The notes: generated from the letters alone by a model not told the origin. A DNA stretch of 64,000 bases from CBDCUQ01 sp965222835 (GCA_965222835.1 CBDCUQ010000004.1:1178001-1242000); one strand, 5' to 3'; shown: positions 52,942-62,000, counted from the first letter of the stretch. Program-made: numbers and translations.

Positions 52942-54312
52942 CTAGGCCGCCGCCGCGGCAACCCGGTTGCGCCCGCGGCGCTTGGCAGCGTAGAGCGCGT
53001 TATCTGCGCGCTTGAACACTGTTTCAGGCGTGTCATCCTGACGTTCCAGTGTGGCAATTCCCACACTGACGGTTACGCGGATTTGCAGGTCGGTCCGGAT
53101 TGGGAACGGATCGGCCGCGACGCAGGCGCGTAGGCGCTCACCCACTTGATATGCGCGGGCAATATCGGTGTCGGGCATTATGATGACGAATTCCTCGCCA
53201 CCCAGCCGGCAGGCCAGATCGACACCGCGCGTGTTCCGGCGAAACCGCTCGGAGAAGTCTTTGAGCACGACGTCGCCGCTGTCATGACCGTGTGTGTCGT
53301 TGATGTTCTTAAAATGATCGATGTCGGCCACGAGAATGGACAGCGGACGGCCGTTGCGCCGGGATTCGGCGGCAAGCGTCTTGAGGTGGCCCTCCATATA
53401 CCTGCGGTTATGAAGACCGGTGAGCGGATCGGTGATGGCGAGCTCGACGCTCTCTTTCAAGCGATTGCGAAGAAAATCGGAATGGCGTTTGCGCTTTATT
53501 TGGGTCGCGACGCGCGCAAGCAACTCATGCTGATCGACCGGGCGCATGATGTAGTCGTTGATGCCCAGATCGAACCCGCGCAACAATCTTGCCTCATCTC
53601 CGGGCTCAACCAGGATGATGATCGGTAGGTGGCGTGTCGCTTCGAGTGAACGGACTTGGGAACAGAGCCGCAGCGCGTCGGAGCTGCCTAGGCTGAGACT
53701 GCAGATCATGAGATCGATGTTGTGCTCAGAGAGTTTGTTGAGCGCGGTGGCCGGGTCTTGTTCACCGAAACTGTCGTGAGCTTTCGACAACGCCTCAAGC
53801 AAGCGTGCGGCCGAGCGGGGATGATCATCGACGACCAGGATGCGCCCGCTTTTGCCCGATAGCGCCTTCTGAAGGGCTTCGTTTTCAGCGACACCCATCT
53901 GACGGGAGGTCGAAGCGCGAAGCAGCATTTCGTCGTTGAGCATCTTAAGGCGCGCCAGATTCTTGACACGCGTTACAAGAGCAATGTCGTCCACCGGCTT
54001 GGTGAGGAAGTCGTCGGCGCCGCTTTCGAGCCCTTGCAACCGATCGGACGGTTGGTCGAGAGCTGTCACCATTACGACAGGGATGTGGTGGGTGCGGGGA
54101 TCGTTCTTGAGCTGGCGGCAGACCTCGAAGCCGTCCATGCCCGGCATCATGACATCGAGCAATGCGACGTCGACGCGCTCCTTGGCACAGATCTCGAGCG
54201 CTTCCTTGCCGCTATACGCTGACAGGACTTCGAAGTATTCGGCGGAAAGCCGGGCTTCGAGTAGTTTGACGTTTGCTAGAATGTCGTCGACGACGAGTAC
54301 GCGCGCGGTCAT
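52942..54312 (-). CDS. pleD: PleD-type response regulator/diguanylate cyclase
   Basis: A 456-residue REC-REC-GGDEF protein. The first receiver has Asp53 (LLDVMMPGMDG). The second receiver (about 156-275) has Ser205 where the phosphoacceptor Asp would be, so it is an adaptor domain, as in Caulobacter PleD. The GGDEF domain has active-site GGEEF at 371-375 and an allosteric RGVD I-site at 362-365. It should make c-di-GMP when phosphorylated. It follows divK by 25 bases on the same strand. Confidence 0.95.
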   Translation of the reverse strand: MTARVLVVDDILANVKLLEARLSAEYFEVLSAYSGKEALEICAKERVDVALLDVMMPGMDGFEVCRQLKNDPRTHHIPVVMVTALDQPSDRLQGLESGADDFLTKPVDDIALVTRVKNLARLKMLNDEMLLRASTSRQMGVAENEALQKALSGKSGRILVVDDHPRSAARLLEALSKAHDSFGEQDPATALNKLSEHNIDLMICSLSLGSSDALRLCSQVRSLEATRHLPIIILVEPGDEARLLRGFDLGINDYIMRPVDQHELLARVATQIKRKRHSDFLRNRLKESVELAITDPLTGLHNRRYMEGHLKTLAAESRRNGRPLSILVADIDHFKNINDTHGHDSGDVVLKDFSERFRRNTRGVDLACRLGGEEFVIIMPDTDIARAYQVGERLRACVAADPFPIRTDLQIRVTVSVGIATLERQDDTPETVFKRADNALYAAKRRGRNRVAAAAA

Positions 54313-54337
54313 GTCTGGTTACTACTTTTATACGAGC

Positions 54338-54766
54338 TCAAGCATCCCCAATGAACCGCTTCACGGTTTGCAGGAACATTCCAACCGAGATGGGTTTTGA
54401 GACGTAGGCTTCGCAGCCGCCTGAGCGGATCCGTTCCTCATCGCCCCTCATAGCGAAGGCGGTTACCGCCACGACTGGAATTGTCCGGAGCTCCGCGTCT
54501 TCCTTGAGCCATTGCGTGACTTGAAGGCCTGAGACCTCCGGAAGTTGGATGTCCATCAGGATCAGGCTCGGCCGGTGTTGGCGGGCCAGTTCCATGGCGT
54601 CTAGGCCGTTGCGGGTCTGGATTGTTCGGTAGCCATGGGCTGAGAGAAGATCGTGGAAGAGCTTCATATTGAGCTCGTTGTCCTCCACGATCAGGACCGA
54701 CTTCTGAGGTTCAATGTCCGTGCGCGGCGGCCCCTCGACTGCAGCGCTCGTCTCCTGGTAGGTCAT
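54338..54766 (-). CDS. divK: Single-domain response regulator DivK
   Basis: A 142-residue receiver-only protein (MTYQETSAAV). The core begins QKSVLIVEDNELNMKLFHDLL; phosphoacceptor Asp72 is in LILMDIQLPEVSG and the Lys in YVSKPISVGMFL. DivK controls cell polarity and the CtrA pathway. About 20 residues precede the usual DivK start; a GTG start at 54793 would add nine more. The divK-pleD operon order equals that of Caulobacter, and a CtrA-like site lies about 100 bases upstream. Confidence 0.94.
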   Translation of the reverse strand: MTYQETSAAVEGPPRTDIEPQKSVLIVEDNELNMKLFHDLLSAHGYRTIQTRNGLDAMELARQHRPSLILMDIQLPEVSGLQVTQWLKEDAELRTIPVVAVTAFAMRGDEERIRSGGCEAYVSKPISVGMFLQTVKRFIGDA

Positions 54767-54867
54767 GACCGCACGTCCGCCCGCTGTTCTCACCCGAGCC
54801 TTATTGCACCGATTCTGGTGATGAATTGCAGAGCAGATTGCACACAGTTGGGTAACTACATGCTTAA

Positions 54868-54882
54868 TTAACCGGGTGCTAA
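54868..54882. promoter_or_regulatory. CtrA-like binding site between divK and the DUF3572 gene
   Basis: TTAA-N7-CTAA, one mismatch from the CtrA consensus TTAA-N7-TTAA, within TTAATTAACCGGGTGCTAAC. It lies 102 bases upstream of divK and 25 bases upstream of the DUF3572 start. In Caulobacter divK transcription is CtrA-dependent, which fits. Confidence 0.45.
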
Positions 54883-54906
54883 CCCCCTGAACTCTCGGTT
54901 CTTCTT

Positions 54907-55209
54907 ATGCGAAAGACAGAGTCAGCCGTAGATCAGGAACAGGCTGAGGCTATCGCCCTCTTGGCGCTTGCTTTTTTGGCTGAGGAGCCGGAGCGGCTGG
55001 GGCGCTTCCTGGCCCTAACTGGAATGGGCCCAGCAGAGCTGCGGGCCGAAGCCGGTACTCCGCAGACACTCGCCGCGGTGCTCGGTCATCTCTTGTCCGA
55101 TGAATCGCTTCTCCTTGTATTTACAGGCATGAAGGGCGTTTCCCCCGAATGCATCGCGCCCGCGCATGATCTCCTCACGCGTGCCAGTGCCGGTGGAGCC
55201 GGATCGTGA
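54907..55209 (+). CDS. DUF3572 family protein
   Basis: A 100-residue alpha-helical protein. The segment EAIALLALAFLAEEPERLGRFLALTG and the following GPAELRAEA are typical of DUF3572, an alphaproteobacterial family of unknown function found divergent from divK. The stop overlaps the start of the ROK gene (GTGA), so the two are coupled. Confidence 0.88.
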   Translation: MRKTESAVDQEQAEAIALLALAFLAEEPERLGRFLALTGMGPAELRAEAGTPQTLAAVLGHLLSDESLLLVFTGMKGVSPECIAPAHDLLTRASAGGAGS

Positions 55210-56120
55210 GCCAGGGCCCCGTCTCTAAGTTGCGTATAGGAGTGGATCTCGGGGGAACGAAGATTGCCGGCATCCTTCTGGGTCCCGGCAGTACAGCGGC
55301 GCAAGAGCGGATTCCTGCGCCACGTGGGGATTACGATGCCACGATCAAGTCGATTGCGGAGCTCGTGGACCGCCTCAAGGCTTTGGCTGGCGACGCGGTC
55401 AGCGTTGGGGTGGGCGTGCCTGGTTCTGTTTCGCCTGCGACGGGGGTGATGCAAAATGCCAATTCAACCTGGCTGAACGGACGCCCTCTGGTTCAGGATC
55501 TGACCGTCGCTCTCGGCCAAGTGGTTCGGGTGGCCAATGATGCCAACTGCTTTGCCCTCTCTGAGGCCATCGATGGGGCCGGCGCTGGTGCGGGCTCTGT
55601 ATTCGGTGTGATCCTCGGTACGGGAGCTGGCGGTGGGCTGGTTTTTGATGGGCGGATCCTCGATGGTCCGCGCGGAATCGCGGGCGAATGGGGACACAAT
55701 CCCCTGCCCTGGGCGCGGGAGTCCGAGCATCCGGGACCGGTGTGCTGGTGCGGCCGCGCAAGTTGTATGGAGGCCTGGGTGTCGGGGCCGGGCTTGGCGC
55801 GGGATCACACGCGCGCTTCCGGACGGCAGGTTGCGGCCGAAGACGTGGTTCGGTTTGCTGAGAGTGGAGATGCGGCCGCCATGGATACCCTCGCGCGTCA
55901 TACCTCTCGCCTGGCGCGCGGGCTTGCTCATGTGGTCAACATCTTGGATCCCGAGGTCATTGTGCTTGGCGGTGGGCTGTCGAAGATGGCGCACCTTTAT
56001 GCGGACCTACCTGGGGCAATGGCCCCTTACATCTTTGCCGACACAAAACTTGTCGATGTGCGTCCGCCAAAATGGGGTGACGCTAGCGGCGTCCGGGGCG
56101 CCGCCTGGCTGTGGGACTGA
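55206..56120 (+). CDS. ROK family sugar kinase
   Basis: A 304-residue ROK protein starting at GTG. The ATP-binding motif DLGGTKIAG is near residue 14, the catalytic region is VANDANCFALSEA, and GTGAGGGLVFDGRI follows. The zinc site is CWCGRASCMEAW with the preceding GEWGHNPL. It has no DNA-binding domain, so it is an enzyme such as fructokinase, glucokinase or N-acetylglucosamine kinase; sequence does not decide. Confidence 0.92.
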   Translation: MSQGPVSKLRIGVDLGGTKIAGILLGPGSTAAQERIPAPRGDYDATIKSIAELVDRLKALAGDAVSVGVGVPGSVSPATGVMQNANSTWLNGRPLVQDLTVALGQVVRVANDANCFALSEAIDGAGAGAGSVFGVILGTGAGGGLVFDGRILDGPRGIAGEWGHNPLPWARESEHPGPVCWCGRASCMEAWVSGPGLARDHTRASGRQVAAEDVVRFAESGDAAAMDTLARHTSRLARGLAHVVNILDPEVIVLGGGLSKMAHLYADLPGAMAPYIFADTKLVDVRPPKWGDASGVRGAAWLWD

Positions 56121-56137
56121 GGTCGGTTCATTCGAAA

Positions 56138-57001
56138 TTACTGGTGGTCGGGTTTGCACTCCGAGACTTCCAGATAGGTCAGATCGTGGAGCTCGCCTCT
56201 GACGGCGTAATCGCCATAATCGATGACGATGGCGCTGGTGACGCCGTTGTCGTGAAAGCGGTACCACATCTCATACAACGGAATTTCATCGGTGTGCGCG
56301 TGGCTTGGCCTGAAATAACTGATGGATACGGGCCACGAGGGTACGCGATCGAGCTTATCGCCGTCGGCGACATGGGTTAGGGGTTTGGCGCCGCCGGGAC
56401 GGATTTGCGCGCCGATGATGGCCGAGGTTTGGTAGACCTTGGTTCCATCTTCGGAGCCGTCATAGAGGTCCGATGTAAAGATATTCTCACCCTTGCGTGC
56501 TGCTCTGATGAGCGCGATCGAATGCTCAATGGGAAAGCGGACGCTCTGCGGGAGATCGAGAGTCTGCTTGTTCGGCTTGGTGAGATCGACTTTGGCGCCG
56601 CGTCCCGGGGCTTCGCGCCTGGCCTGGCCCCGGGACTGCTCGAACAGCACTTTGTTCTGGTATGTCGACGAGCTGAACCTGAGGCGTCGCGCCGGAACCT
56701 GCTCCCAGCTCGATGTCCTGAGGTCTGTTTCCCGGGTCGTGCCCTGCCCGCTTGATGTGCGGATGAGAAAGCGCATGTTCTGCGCGTAGCCCTCGCACCC
56801 GCTTCCTGTCAGCTCGTAGACGATGCGTCCGGCAACTTCGACAACGCCGGAGCCCGGCGCTGTCCTTTCGAGAGACAGATCGTAAATGGCGCGATGCGGA
56901 ACCAGCGCGACCGGCCCTGAAGTCACATCTGAATGTGCCGGTGCCGCCACCGCCAATGCGACAGCCATTGTCAAGACAAGCGTGTTCAGCCGTAATGCCA
57001 T
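56138..57001 (-). CDS. eipB: EipB-type periplasmic envelope-integrity protein (DUF1849)
   Basis: A 287-residue exported protein (signal peptide about 1-24). HRAIYDLSLERTAPGSGVVEVAGRI and DLYDGSEDGTKVYQTSAIIG fit the DUF1849/EipB family described in Brucella. Cys69 and Cys282 match the conserved disulfide pair. EipB is needed for envelope integrity and interacts genetically with TPR proteins and cell-wall enzymes. It converges on the ROK gene, 17 bases away. Confidence 0.9.
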   Translation of the reverse strand: MALRLNTLVLTMAVALAVAAPAHSDVTSGPVALVPHRAIYDLSLERTAPGSGVVEVAGRIVYELTGSGCEGYAQNMRFLIRTSSGQGTTRETDLRTSSWEQVPARRLRFSSSTYQNKVLFEQSRGQARREAPGRGAKVDLTKPNKQTLDLPQSVRFPIEHSIALIRAARKGENIFTSDLYDGSEDGTKVYQTSAIIGAQIRPGGAKPLTHVADGDKLDRVPSWPVSISYFRPSHAHTDEIPLYEMWYRFHDNGVTSAIVIDYGDYAVRGELHDLTYLEVSECKPDHQ

Positions 57002-57177
57002 TCCTCATCCTACAATGCTTGACGCTTCCGCGCCCTCGTGCGCCCCGTCGCGGTCTGAGGCCTGCGCCTCCTCCCCCATTCAGCCATTGCATTCATCGGT
57101 CCGCCAGCGGAAAAAGGAGCAGACCACACACTGGGCTGACTTTGTGTAGCACATCTCACGAAGAGGAGCATCTTGGC

Positions 57178-57648
57178 ATGAGCGGCGAAATTGAGGCGCG
57201 ATTGAAAGCCTTGAACCTTAGTCTTCCGGAGGCAGCGATTCCCGTCGCGAATTACGTGCCCACCTTAAGGTCGGGGGACCTTTTGTTCGTTTCCGGACAA
57301 CTGGCCGTGGCCGCCGGCGGGGCCATGACCAAGGGCGTTGTCGGTCGCGATGTGACGATCGAGGACGGACAGGCTGCCGCGCGTGCGTGTGCTCTCAACA
57401 TCCTGTCACAGGCGCGGGCTGCGCTTGGCACACTCGACCGGGTGGTGCAGTTGGTCAAGTTGACGGGGTTCGTCGCGTCGACGGCCGATTTCGGCGACCA
57501 CCCCAAGGTAATCAATGGGGCCTCCGACCTTATGGTCGAGGTGTTTGGCGAGAAGGGCCGGCATACGCGAGCGGCGGTCGGTGCCTCAAGCCTGCCGATG
57601 AGTTCGGCCGTTGAAGTTGAGGCGATCTTCCAGGTCTCGGATGCCTGA
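57178..57648 (+). CDS. RidA family protein
   Basis: A 156-residue YjgF/YER057c/UK114 protein of the longer subgroup. IPVANYVPTLRSGDLLFVSGQL and VQLVKLTGFVASTADF are diagnostic; the C-terminal end is LPMSSAVEVEAIFQV. RidA enzymes deaminate reactive imines from PLP enzymes; in this subgroup the critical Arg is not evident, so the activity is unsure. GAGGAG precedes the ATG at 57178. The next gene starts 3 bases after its stop. Confidence 0.92.
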   Translation: MSGEIEARLKALNLSLPEAAIPVANYVPTLRSGDLLFVSGQLAVAAGGAMTKGVVGRDVTIEDGQAAARACALNILSQARAALGTLDRVVQLVKLTGFVASTADFGDHPKVINGASDLMVEVFGEKGRHTRAAVGASSLPMSSAVEVEAIFQVSDA

Positions 57649-57651
57649 CCC

Positions 57652-58410
57652 ATGTTGGACAGGGCGGTATTTCTGAAACCGACGGCGCATCGCGGGCTTC
57701 ATGATTCCGCGCAGGGCCGCATCGAAAATACTGCGCCGGCCTTTGAGGCGGCCGTTGCGCACGGGTATGGCATCGAATGCGACCTGAGGCCGGCAGCAGA
57801 TGGTCTGCCGATCGTCTTTCACGACTTAACGCTTGATCGCCTGGTCGATGGGAGCGGTCCTGTTTCTGCGCTGGGCACGCGTGATCTGGCGGCGTTGCGC
57901 TACAGGGAGCAAGACACGCGCATTTTGCGATTTGCGGAGCTTCTGGATCTGGTCGCCGGCCGTGTGCCACTGGTCGTCGAGGTGAAAAGCGAATGGGATC
58001 CGCCGGACGCGGCGTTTCTCTCTCAGATTGCCGCGCTTTCCACTGCGTATACAGGACCCATTGCGCTTATGTGCTTTGATCCTGCGGTTGTGTCGGCGTT
58101 CAAGGGGCTCGTACCCGGTGTGCCGCGCGGTATCGTTTCTGGAGGGTACAAAGACGCGGACGGTCAGACTTGGTGGGGTGACAGGATCGACGATGATCGG
58201 GCCACGCGGCTCGCCAATCTCGGCGAGTCCGGCGAGTCTGAGCCACACTTTTACGCTTATCATGTGAAGTCCCTGCCCCATCCGGCTACAGAGCAGGCCC
58301 GGCATGTGTTCGGATTGCCAATCTTTACCTGGACCGTTCGTACGCCGGAAGATCGTGCTCTGGCTGAAGCCTGGGCAGATGCACCGATCTTCGAGGGCTA
58401 CGAGCCGTGA
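57652..58410 (+). CDS. Glycerophosphodiester phosphodiesterase
   Basis: A 252-residue GDPD TIM-barrel enzyme splitting glycerophosphodiesters. AHRGLHDSAQGRIENTAPAF carries the catalytic His and metal Glu, GIECDLRPAADGLPIVFHD the other ligands. No signal peptide is visible, so it is cytosolic. It is co-transcribed with the RidA gene (3 bases apart). Confidence 0.93.
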   Translation: MLDRAVFLKPTAHRGLHDSAQGRIENTAPAFEAAVAHGYGIECDLRPAADGLPIVFHDLTLDRLVDGSGPVSALGTRDLAALRYREQDTRILRFAELLDLVAGRVPLVVEVKSEWDPPDAAFLSQIAALSTAYTGPIALMCFDPAVVSAFKGLVPGVPRGIVSGGYKDADGQTWWGDRIDDDRATRLANLGESGESEPHFYAYHVKSLPHPATEQARHVFGLPIFTWTVRTPEDRALAEAWADAPIFEGYEP

Positions 58411-58607
58411 GGGTGTTGCGAAGCCAAACGAGCTGCGGACGGCAAACCTCAGACGCCTGGCTGAGGATGCGCCCTTTCTGTGTCCTTCTTTATGAGCTGT
58501 TGAATTCTACATCCCTTTGCCCTATGTCGCGGCTTCCAGCGGTGGTGCTGCCGCGGGCGGGTAATGGCGCAGGAATGGTCTGCGCCCCATGAGGAGGATC
58601 ATGCGAA

Positions 58608-59822
58608 TTGGACAGCGTTCTCATCATTGGTGCGGGAGCCGCTGGCTCCGTGACCGCGCAGAAATGCGCGATGAACCGCGACATCTTCAAGAAAGTTCAT
58701 CTGGCCTCGCGGCGTATCGCGAGCTGTGAAGCGGTTGCCAAACGGTGCAAGACGCCCATCGAGATTTCTCAGGTCGATGCGGACGACGTGAAGGCGACGG
58801 TTAAGTTGATCAAGAAGGTGAAACCCGACCTTCTGATCAATATGGCGCTGCCCTATCAAGACCTGCCGATTATGGACGCCTGTCTGGAAACGGGCGTGCA
58901 CTACATGGACACGGCAAACTACGAGCCGCGCGACGAAGCCAAGTTCACCTACAAATGGCAGTGGCCTTATCACGCGAAGTTTAAGGCCAAGGGCATCATG
59001 GGCATTCTGGGCTGCGGGTTCGATCCGGGTCAGACCAACATCTATTGCGCGTACGCTCAGGCGTACTTGTTCGATGAGATTGAGACCATCGACATCATCG
59101 ACTGCAATGCGGGGAGCCACGGCAAGAGCTTTGCGACAAACTTCAATCCGGAGATCAACCTGCGCGAGGTGACCCAGCGCGGCAGGTATTGGAAGAACGG
59201 CCGCTGGATCGAGATCGATCCGCTTTCGATCTCCTGCATAATCAATTATCCAGAGGTGGGACCGGTCAAGAGTTATCTGATCTATCACGAGGAAGAGGAG
59301 AGCCTGGTCAAACACATCAAGGGGCTCAAGCAAATCCGATTTTGGATGACGTTCTCCGACACCTACATCAAATATCTCGAAGTCTTGCAGGGTGTCGGCA
59401 TGACCCGGATCGACCCGGTGATGTACAAAGGCACACCCGTGATCCCGATGGAGTTTCTGAAAGAGCTGCTTCCGGCGCCCTCTTCTCTTGGCAAGGGCTA
59501 TACCGGTAAGACTTCCATCGGTTGTATCATCAAAGGCAAGAAGAACGGGAAGGCGAAGCGCACGCTTATCTATAACGTCTGCGACCATGCGCGCTGCTAC
59601 AAGGAAACGGGTGCGCAGGCGGTGTCGTACACGACGGGTGTTCCCCCTGTCGTCGGGGCCATGATGCTGTTCAAAGGACACTGGTCCGGCAAGGGCGTGT
59701 TCAATGTCGAGCAGCTGCCGCCGAAGCCGTTTATGGATGCCATCGGCAAACATGGCCTTCCGTGGCAGATCAAAAACTTGCGCGCCAATGAGCAAAAGGA
59801 CCTTTTGAAGGTCAAGACGTGA
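58608..59822 (+). CDS. lys1: Carboxynorspermidine/carboxyspermidine dehydrogenase
   Basis: A 404-residue saccharopine dehydrogenase-like enzyme making carboxy(nor)spermidine from aspartate semialdehyde and a diamine. SVLIIGAGAAGSVTAQKCAM is the Rossmann fold, and CGFDPGQTNIYCAYAQ and CNAGSHGKSFATNFNPEINL are typical. The start is TTG at 58608 with GGAGG about ten bases before; an out-of-frame ATG lies between. The matching decarboxylase (nspC) is not in the window. The symbol follows common annotation. Confidence 0.88.
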   Translation: MDSVLIIGAGAAGSVTAQKCAMNRDIFKKVHLASRRIASCEAVAKRCKTPIEISQVDADDVKATVKLIKKVKPDLLINMALPYQDLPIMDACLETGVHYMDTANYEPRDEAKFTYKWQWPYHAKFKAKGIMGILGCGFDPGQTNIYCAYAQAYLFDEIETIDIIDCNAGSHGKSFATNFNPEINLREVTQRGRYWKNGRWIEIDPLSISCIINYPEVGPVKSYLIYHEEEESLVKHIKGLKQIRFWMTFSDTYIKYLEVLQGVGMTRIDPVMYKGTPVIPMEFLKELLPAPSSLGKGYTGKTSIGCIIKGKKNGKAKRTLIYNVCDHARCYKETGAQAVSYTTGVPPVVGAMMLFKGHWSGKGVFNVEQLPPKPFMDAIGKHGLPWQIKNLRANEQKDLLKVKT

Positions 59823-59880
59823 GGTGGGTTGCGTATCTTTGATCTAAGGGACCGCGACTGATGCGTTTTGGAGGTGCCGC

Positions 59881-60597
59881 GTGAGCCAGGACCCCTTCCG
59901 GATCGCATTTGCGATTTTTCCGGGCCTGACGCATCTGGACTTCACCGGTCCGCATCAGGTCTTTGCGCGCATGCCGGGGGCGGAGGTGATCGTTGCGAGT
60001 CGTGCGGGCGGCGCCGTCACATCTGCGGAAGGCCTCACCTTCGCCAACACGGTCCGATTGAGCGACGTCGCCAGCTGCGATCTCATCTGCGTTCCGGGGG
60101 GGGCAACAATCACCGCGGCTCTCGAAGATTCTCAATATCTGGATGAGGTGAAGCGTCTGGCAGGGCAGGCGCGGTACATCACGTCCGTGTGTACGGGGTC
60201 TTTGGTCCTCGGCGCCGCCGGTCTTCTTGCGGGCAAACGGGCCGCCTGCCATTGGACCTCGCGCGATCTGCTGCCGCTCTTCGGCGCCATTCCGGATGAG
60301 GCGCGGGTTGTGCGGGATGGCAATGTCATCACCGGTGGCGGGGTGACGGCCGGTATCGACTTTGCGCTGACGGTCGTTGCCGAGGTCGCAGGCGAGAAAG
60401 TTGCAGAGACCGTCCAACTCGCGCTTGAGTACGCCCCTCTTCCACCCTTCGATGCGGGACGGCCGGAGACGGCGTCGTCCGATGTGCGCGCGGCGTATTC
60501 CGACATGGCGGGAGACGTCATTGAGAGACGCCGCGCCGATGCGGAACGGGCGGCGGCAAACCTGGCCTCACGAGCTGGAAGAACCTGCAGCACCTAA
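59881..60597 (+). CDS. DJ-1/PfpI family protein (isonitrile hydratase-like)
   Basis: A 238-residue DJ-1/PfpI protein starting at GTG (59881) after GGAGGTG. The nucleophile is Cys104 in ITSVCTGSLVLGAAGLLAGK. FAIFPGLTHLDFTGPHQVF and HWTSRDLLPLFGA are close to the isonitrile hydratase (InhA) subgroup. The last 30 bases overlap the 3' end of the convergent DUF1810 gene. Confidence 0.88.
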   Translation: MSQDPFRIAFAIFPGLTHLDFTGPHQVFARMPGAEVIVASRAGGAVTSAEGLTFANTVRLSDVASCDLICVPGGATITAALEDSQYLDEVKRLAGQARYITSVCTGSLVLGAAGLLAGKRAACHWTSRDLLPLFGAIPDEARVVRDGNVITGGGVTAGIDFALTVVAEVAGEKVAETVQLALEYAPLPPFDAGRPETASSDVRAAYSDMAGDVIERRRADAERAAANLASRAGRTCST

Positions 60598-61035
60598 CAG
60601 GCTGAGCGTGATGCCATCGCGTTCGCCGTCGAAGAATGCGGCCAGTGCGTCTGCAAATGCCGGCACGTCCGTTGCGGCTTTAGCGAAAAGCGTCATCGAC
60701 GAGTGAAACTTGAGATGGTCAGGGTAGCCGAAGATGTCTTCGACGGAGCGCGGCCGGGCGGCCAGCACCAAGTTCGTACATTCGATCAGGCGTGGGCCGA
60801 GCATGGGATGGGCGAGGTAGGCGCGGGCTTCGTCCAGGCCTGAGAGACCGTAATGCTGCGCCATGGCGCTGTGGCCGAGCCCGCGCATCTGCGGGAAAAT
60901 GAACCACATCCAGTGCGTGCGCTTTTCTCCAGCGTCGAGCTCGTCCAAAACCTGGTCGATGACAGTGTCCTGCGCATCGACAAAACGTTGCAGGTCAAAC
61001 GGGTCCGATCGAGATCGACGGGATCCTTGGTGCAT
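60568..61035 (-). CDS. DUF1810 family protein
   Basis: A 155-residue protein from the ATG at 61035 (MHQGSRRSRSDPF). DLQRFVDAQDTVIDQVLDEL and THWMWFIFPQMRGLGHSAMA are the family signatures, and DIFGYPDHLKFHSSMTLF follows. Members are sometimes called calpastatin-like but have no demonstrated role. It overlaps the convergent DJ-1 gene. Confidence 0.9.
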   Translation of the reverse strand: MHQGSRRSRSDPFDLQRFVDAQDTVIDQVLDELDAGEKRTHWMWFIFPQMRGLGHSAMAQHYGLSGLDEARAYLAHPMLGPRLIECTNLVLAARPRSVEDIFGYPDHLKFHSSMTLFAKAATDVPAFADALAAFFDGERDGITLSLLGAAGSSSS

Positions 61036-61316
61036 GATCGGATACCTCCAGGCGAACCGCATCAAGCCATCTTGGTGCCTCGAAATCCAGTCCGGCGTTG
61101 CGGGCAGGATACGGTCCCTTGGGTGCAGAATTGCCCCAATCGAACCTCGATTTTGCGGTGCGTCTTGATCTCTCTCAAAGTGTGGGCAAACTCTAGGGCG
61201 ACCCGGCGAAGCCTTCGGAAGATCAAGCAGAAAGGCGTGGCTGGAGGGTCAGACGGGATCGGTTTTAAAGGCGCGTTTTTGGCGGGCGCTGTGACCGGCT
61301 AGGGAGGACTTGTTTT

Positions 61317-61934
61317 ATGATGGGATCCGATAATTCGCCTCCAAAAGAACTGGTGGGTGCCGACCTCAGGCGCATTCTGAAGGAAGTCACATCCGAAGCG
61401 CGCAAGAATAAGACACCGATTTTTATCGCGGTGCTTGCAGCTTTCCTCGCCCTCGTCTCCATGGCGGAAGGGGATTCCGGCCGGCGCTCGCTGAGTGCGC
61501 ACATCGAATCTTCAAATCAATTCGCTTATTTCCAAGCCAAGAACATTCGGCAGACGGATTCGGCGATTGCGGCGCAGACGCTTGAAGCAGCAAATCGCCC
61601 TGACCTTGCCGCCAAGTGGCAAGAGCGCGCGGATCGTTATGAGAAGGAGAAGAAGGAAATTCTAGCGAACGCGCGCAAGCAACAGGTGGAGCGGAAGATC
61701 GCGCTGGCGCAAATGGAGTATTTCGGGATTGCCATCGCGTTGTTGCAGATCGCCATCGTTCTCGCGTCTGCCTCACTCATTCTCGGCGGCGGCTATCTTC
61801 TGGGCACGAGTGTCGTTTTGACGCTGCTGGCGACGGTTTTGACGGCGAACGGCTACCTCATGTTCCTCGAGTTTCCGACCGATCCGGTGGCGTTCGTGGA
61901 TTGGGTGATCGGGAGCGTGAAGGGGGGGACTTAG
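61317..61934 (+). CDS. DUF4337-like membrane protein
   Basis: A 205-residue protein with helices at about 36-52, 141-160 and 163-185 and a cytosolic or periplasmic helical stretch between (AYFQAKNIRQTDSAIAAQTL). This arrangement and the FAYFQAKNIR motif recall DUF4337. GGGAGGAC lies upstream of the ATG pair at 61317. Function unknown. Confidence 0.75.
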   Translation: MMGSDNSPPKELVGADLRRILKEVTSEARKNKTPIFIAVLAAFLALVSMAEGDSGRRSLSAHIESSNQFAYFQAKNIRQTDSAIAAQTLEAANRPDLAAKWQERADRYEKEKKEILANARKQQVERKIALAQMEYFGIAIALLQIAIVLASASLILGGGYLLGTSVVLTLLATVLTANGYLMFLEFPTDPVAFVDWVIGSVKGGT

Positions 61935-61979
61935 ACCTCAATGCTACCATCCAGAACGCATTTCTAACGTTATCTGTCA

Positions 61980-62000
61980 TCCCGGCATTTAATGCCGGGA
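61980..62000. repeat. REP-like palindrome, type A (second copy)
   Basis: TCCCGGCATT-T-AATGCCGGGA, preceded by TGTCA and followed by TCCAGAGG. It matches 21011-21031 in inverse orientation, and similarity reaches about 45 bases beyond (ACAATC, GGCGCAAC). Confidence 0.75.
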
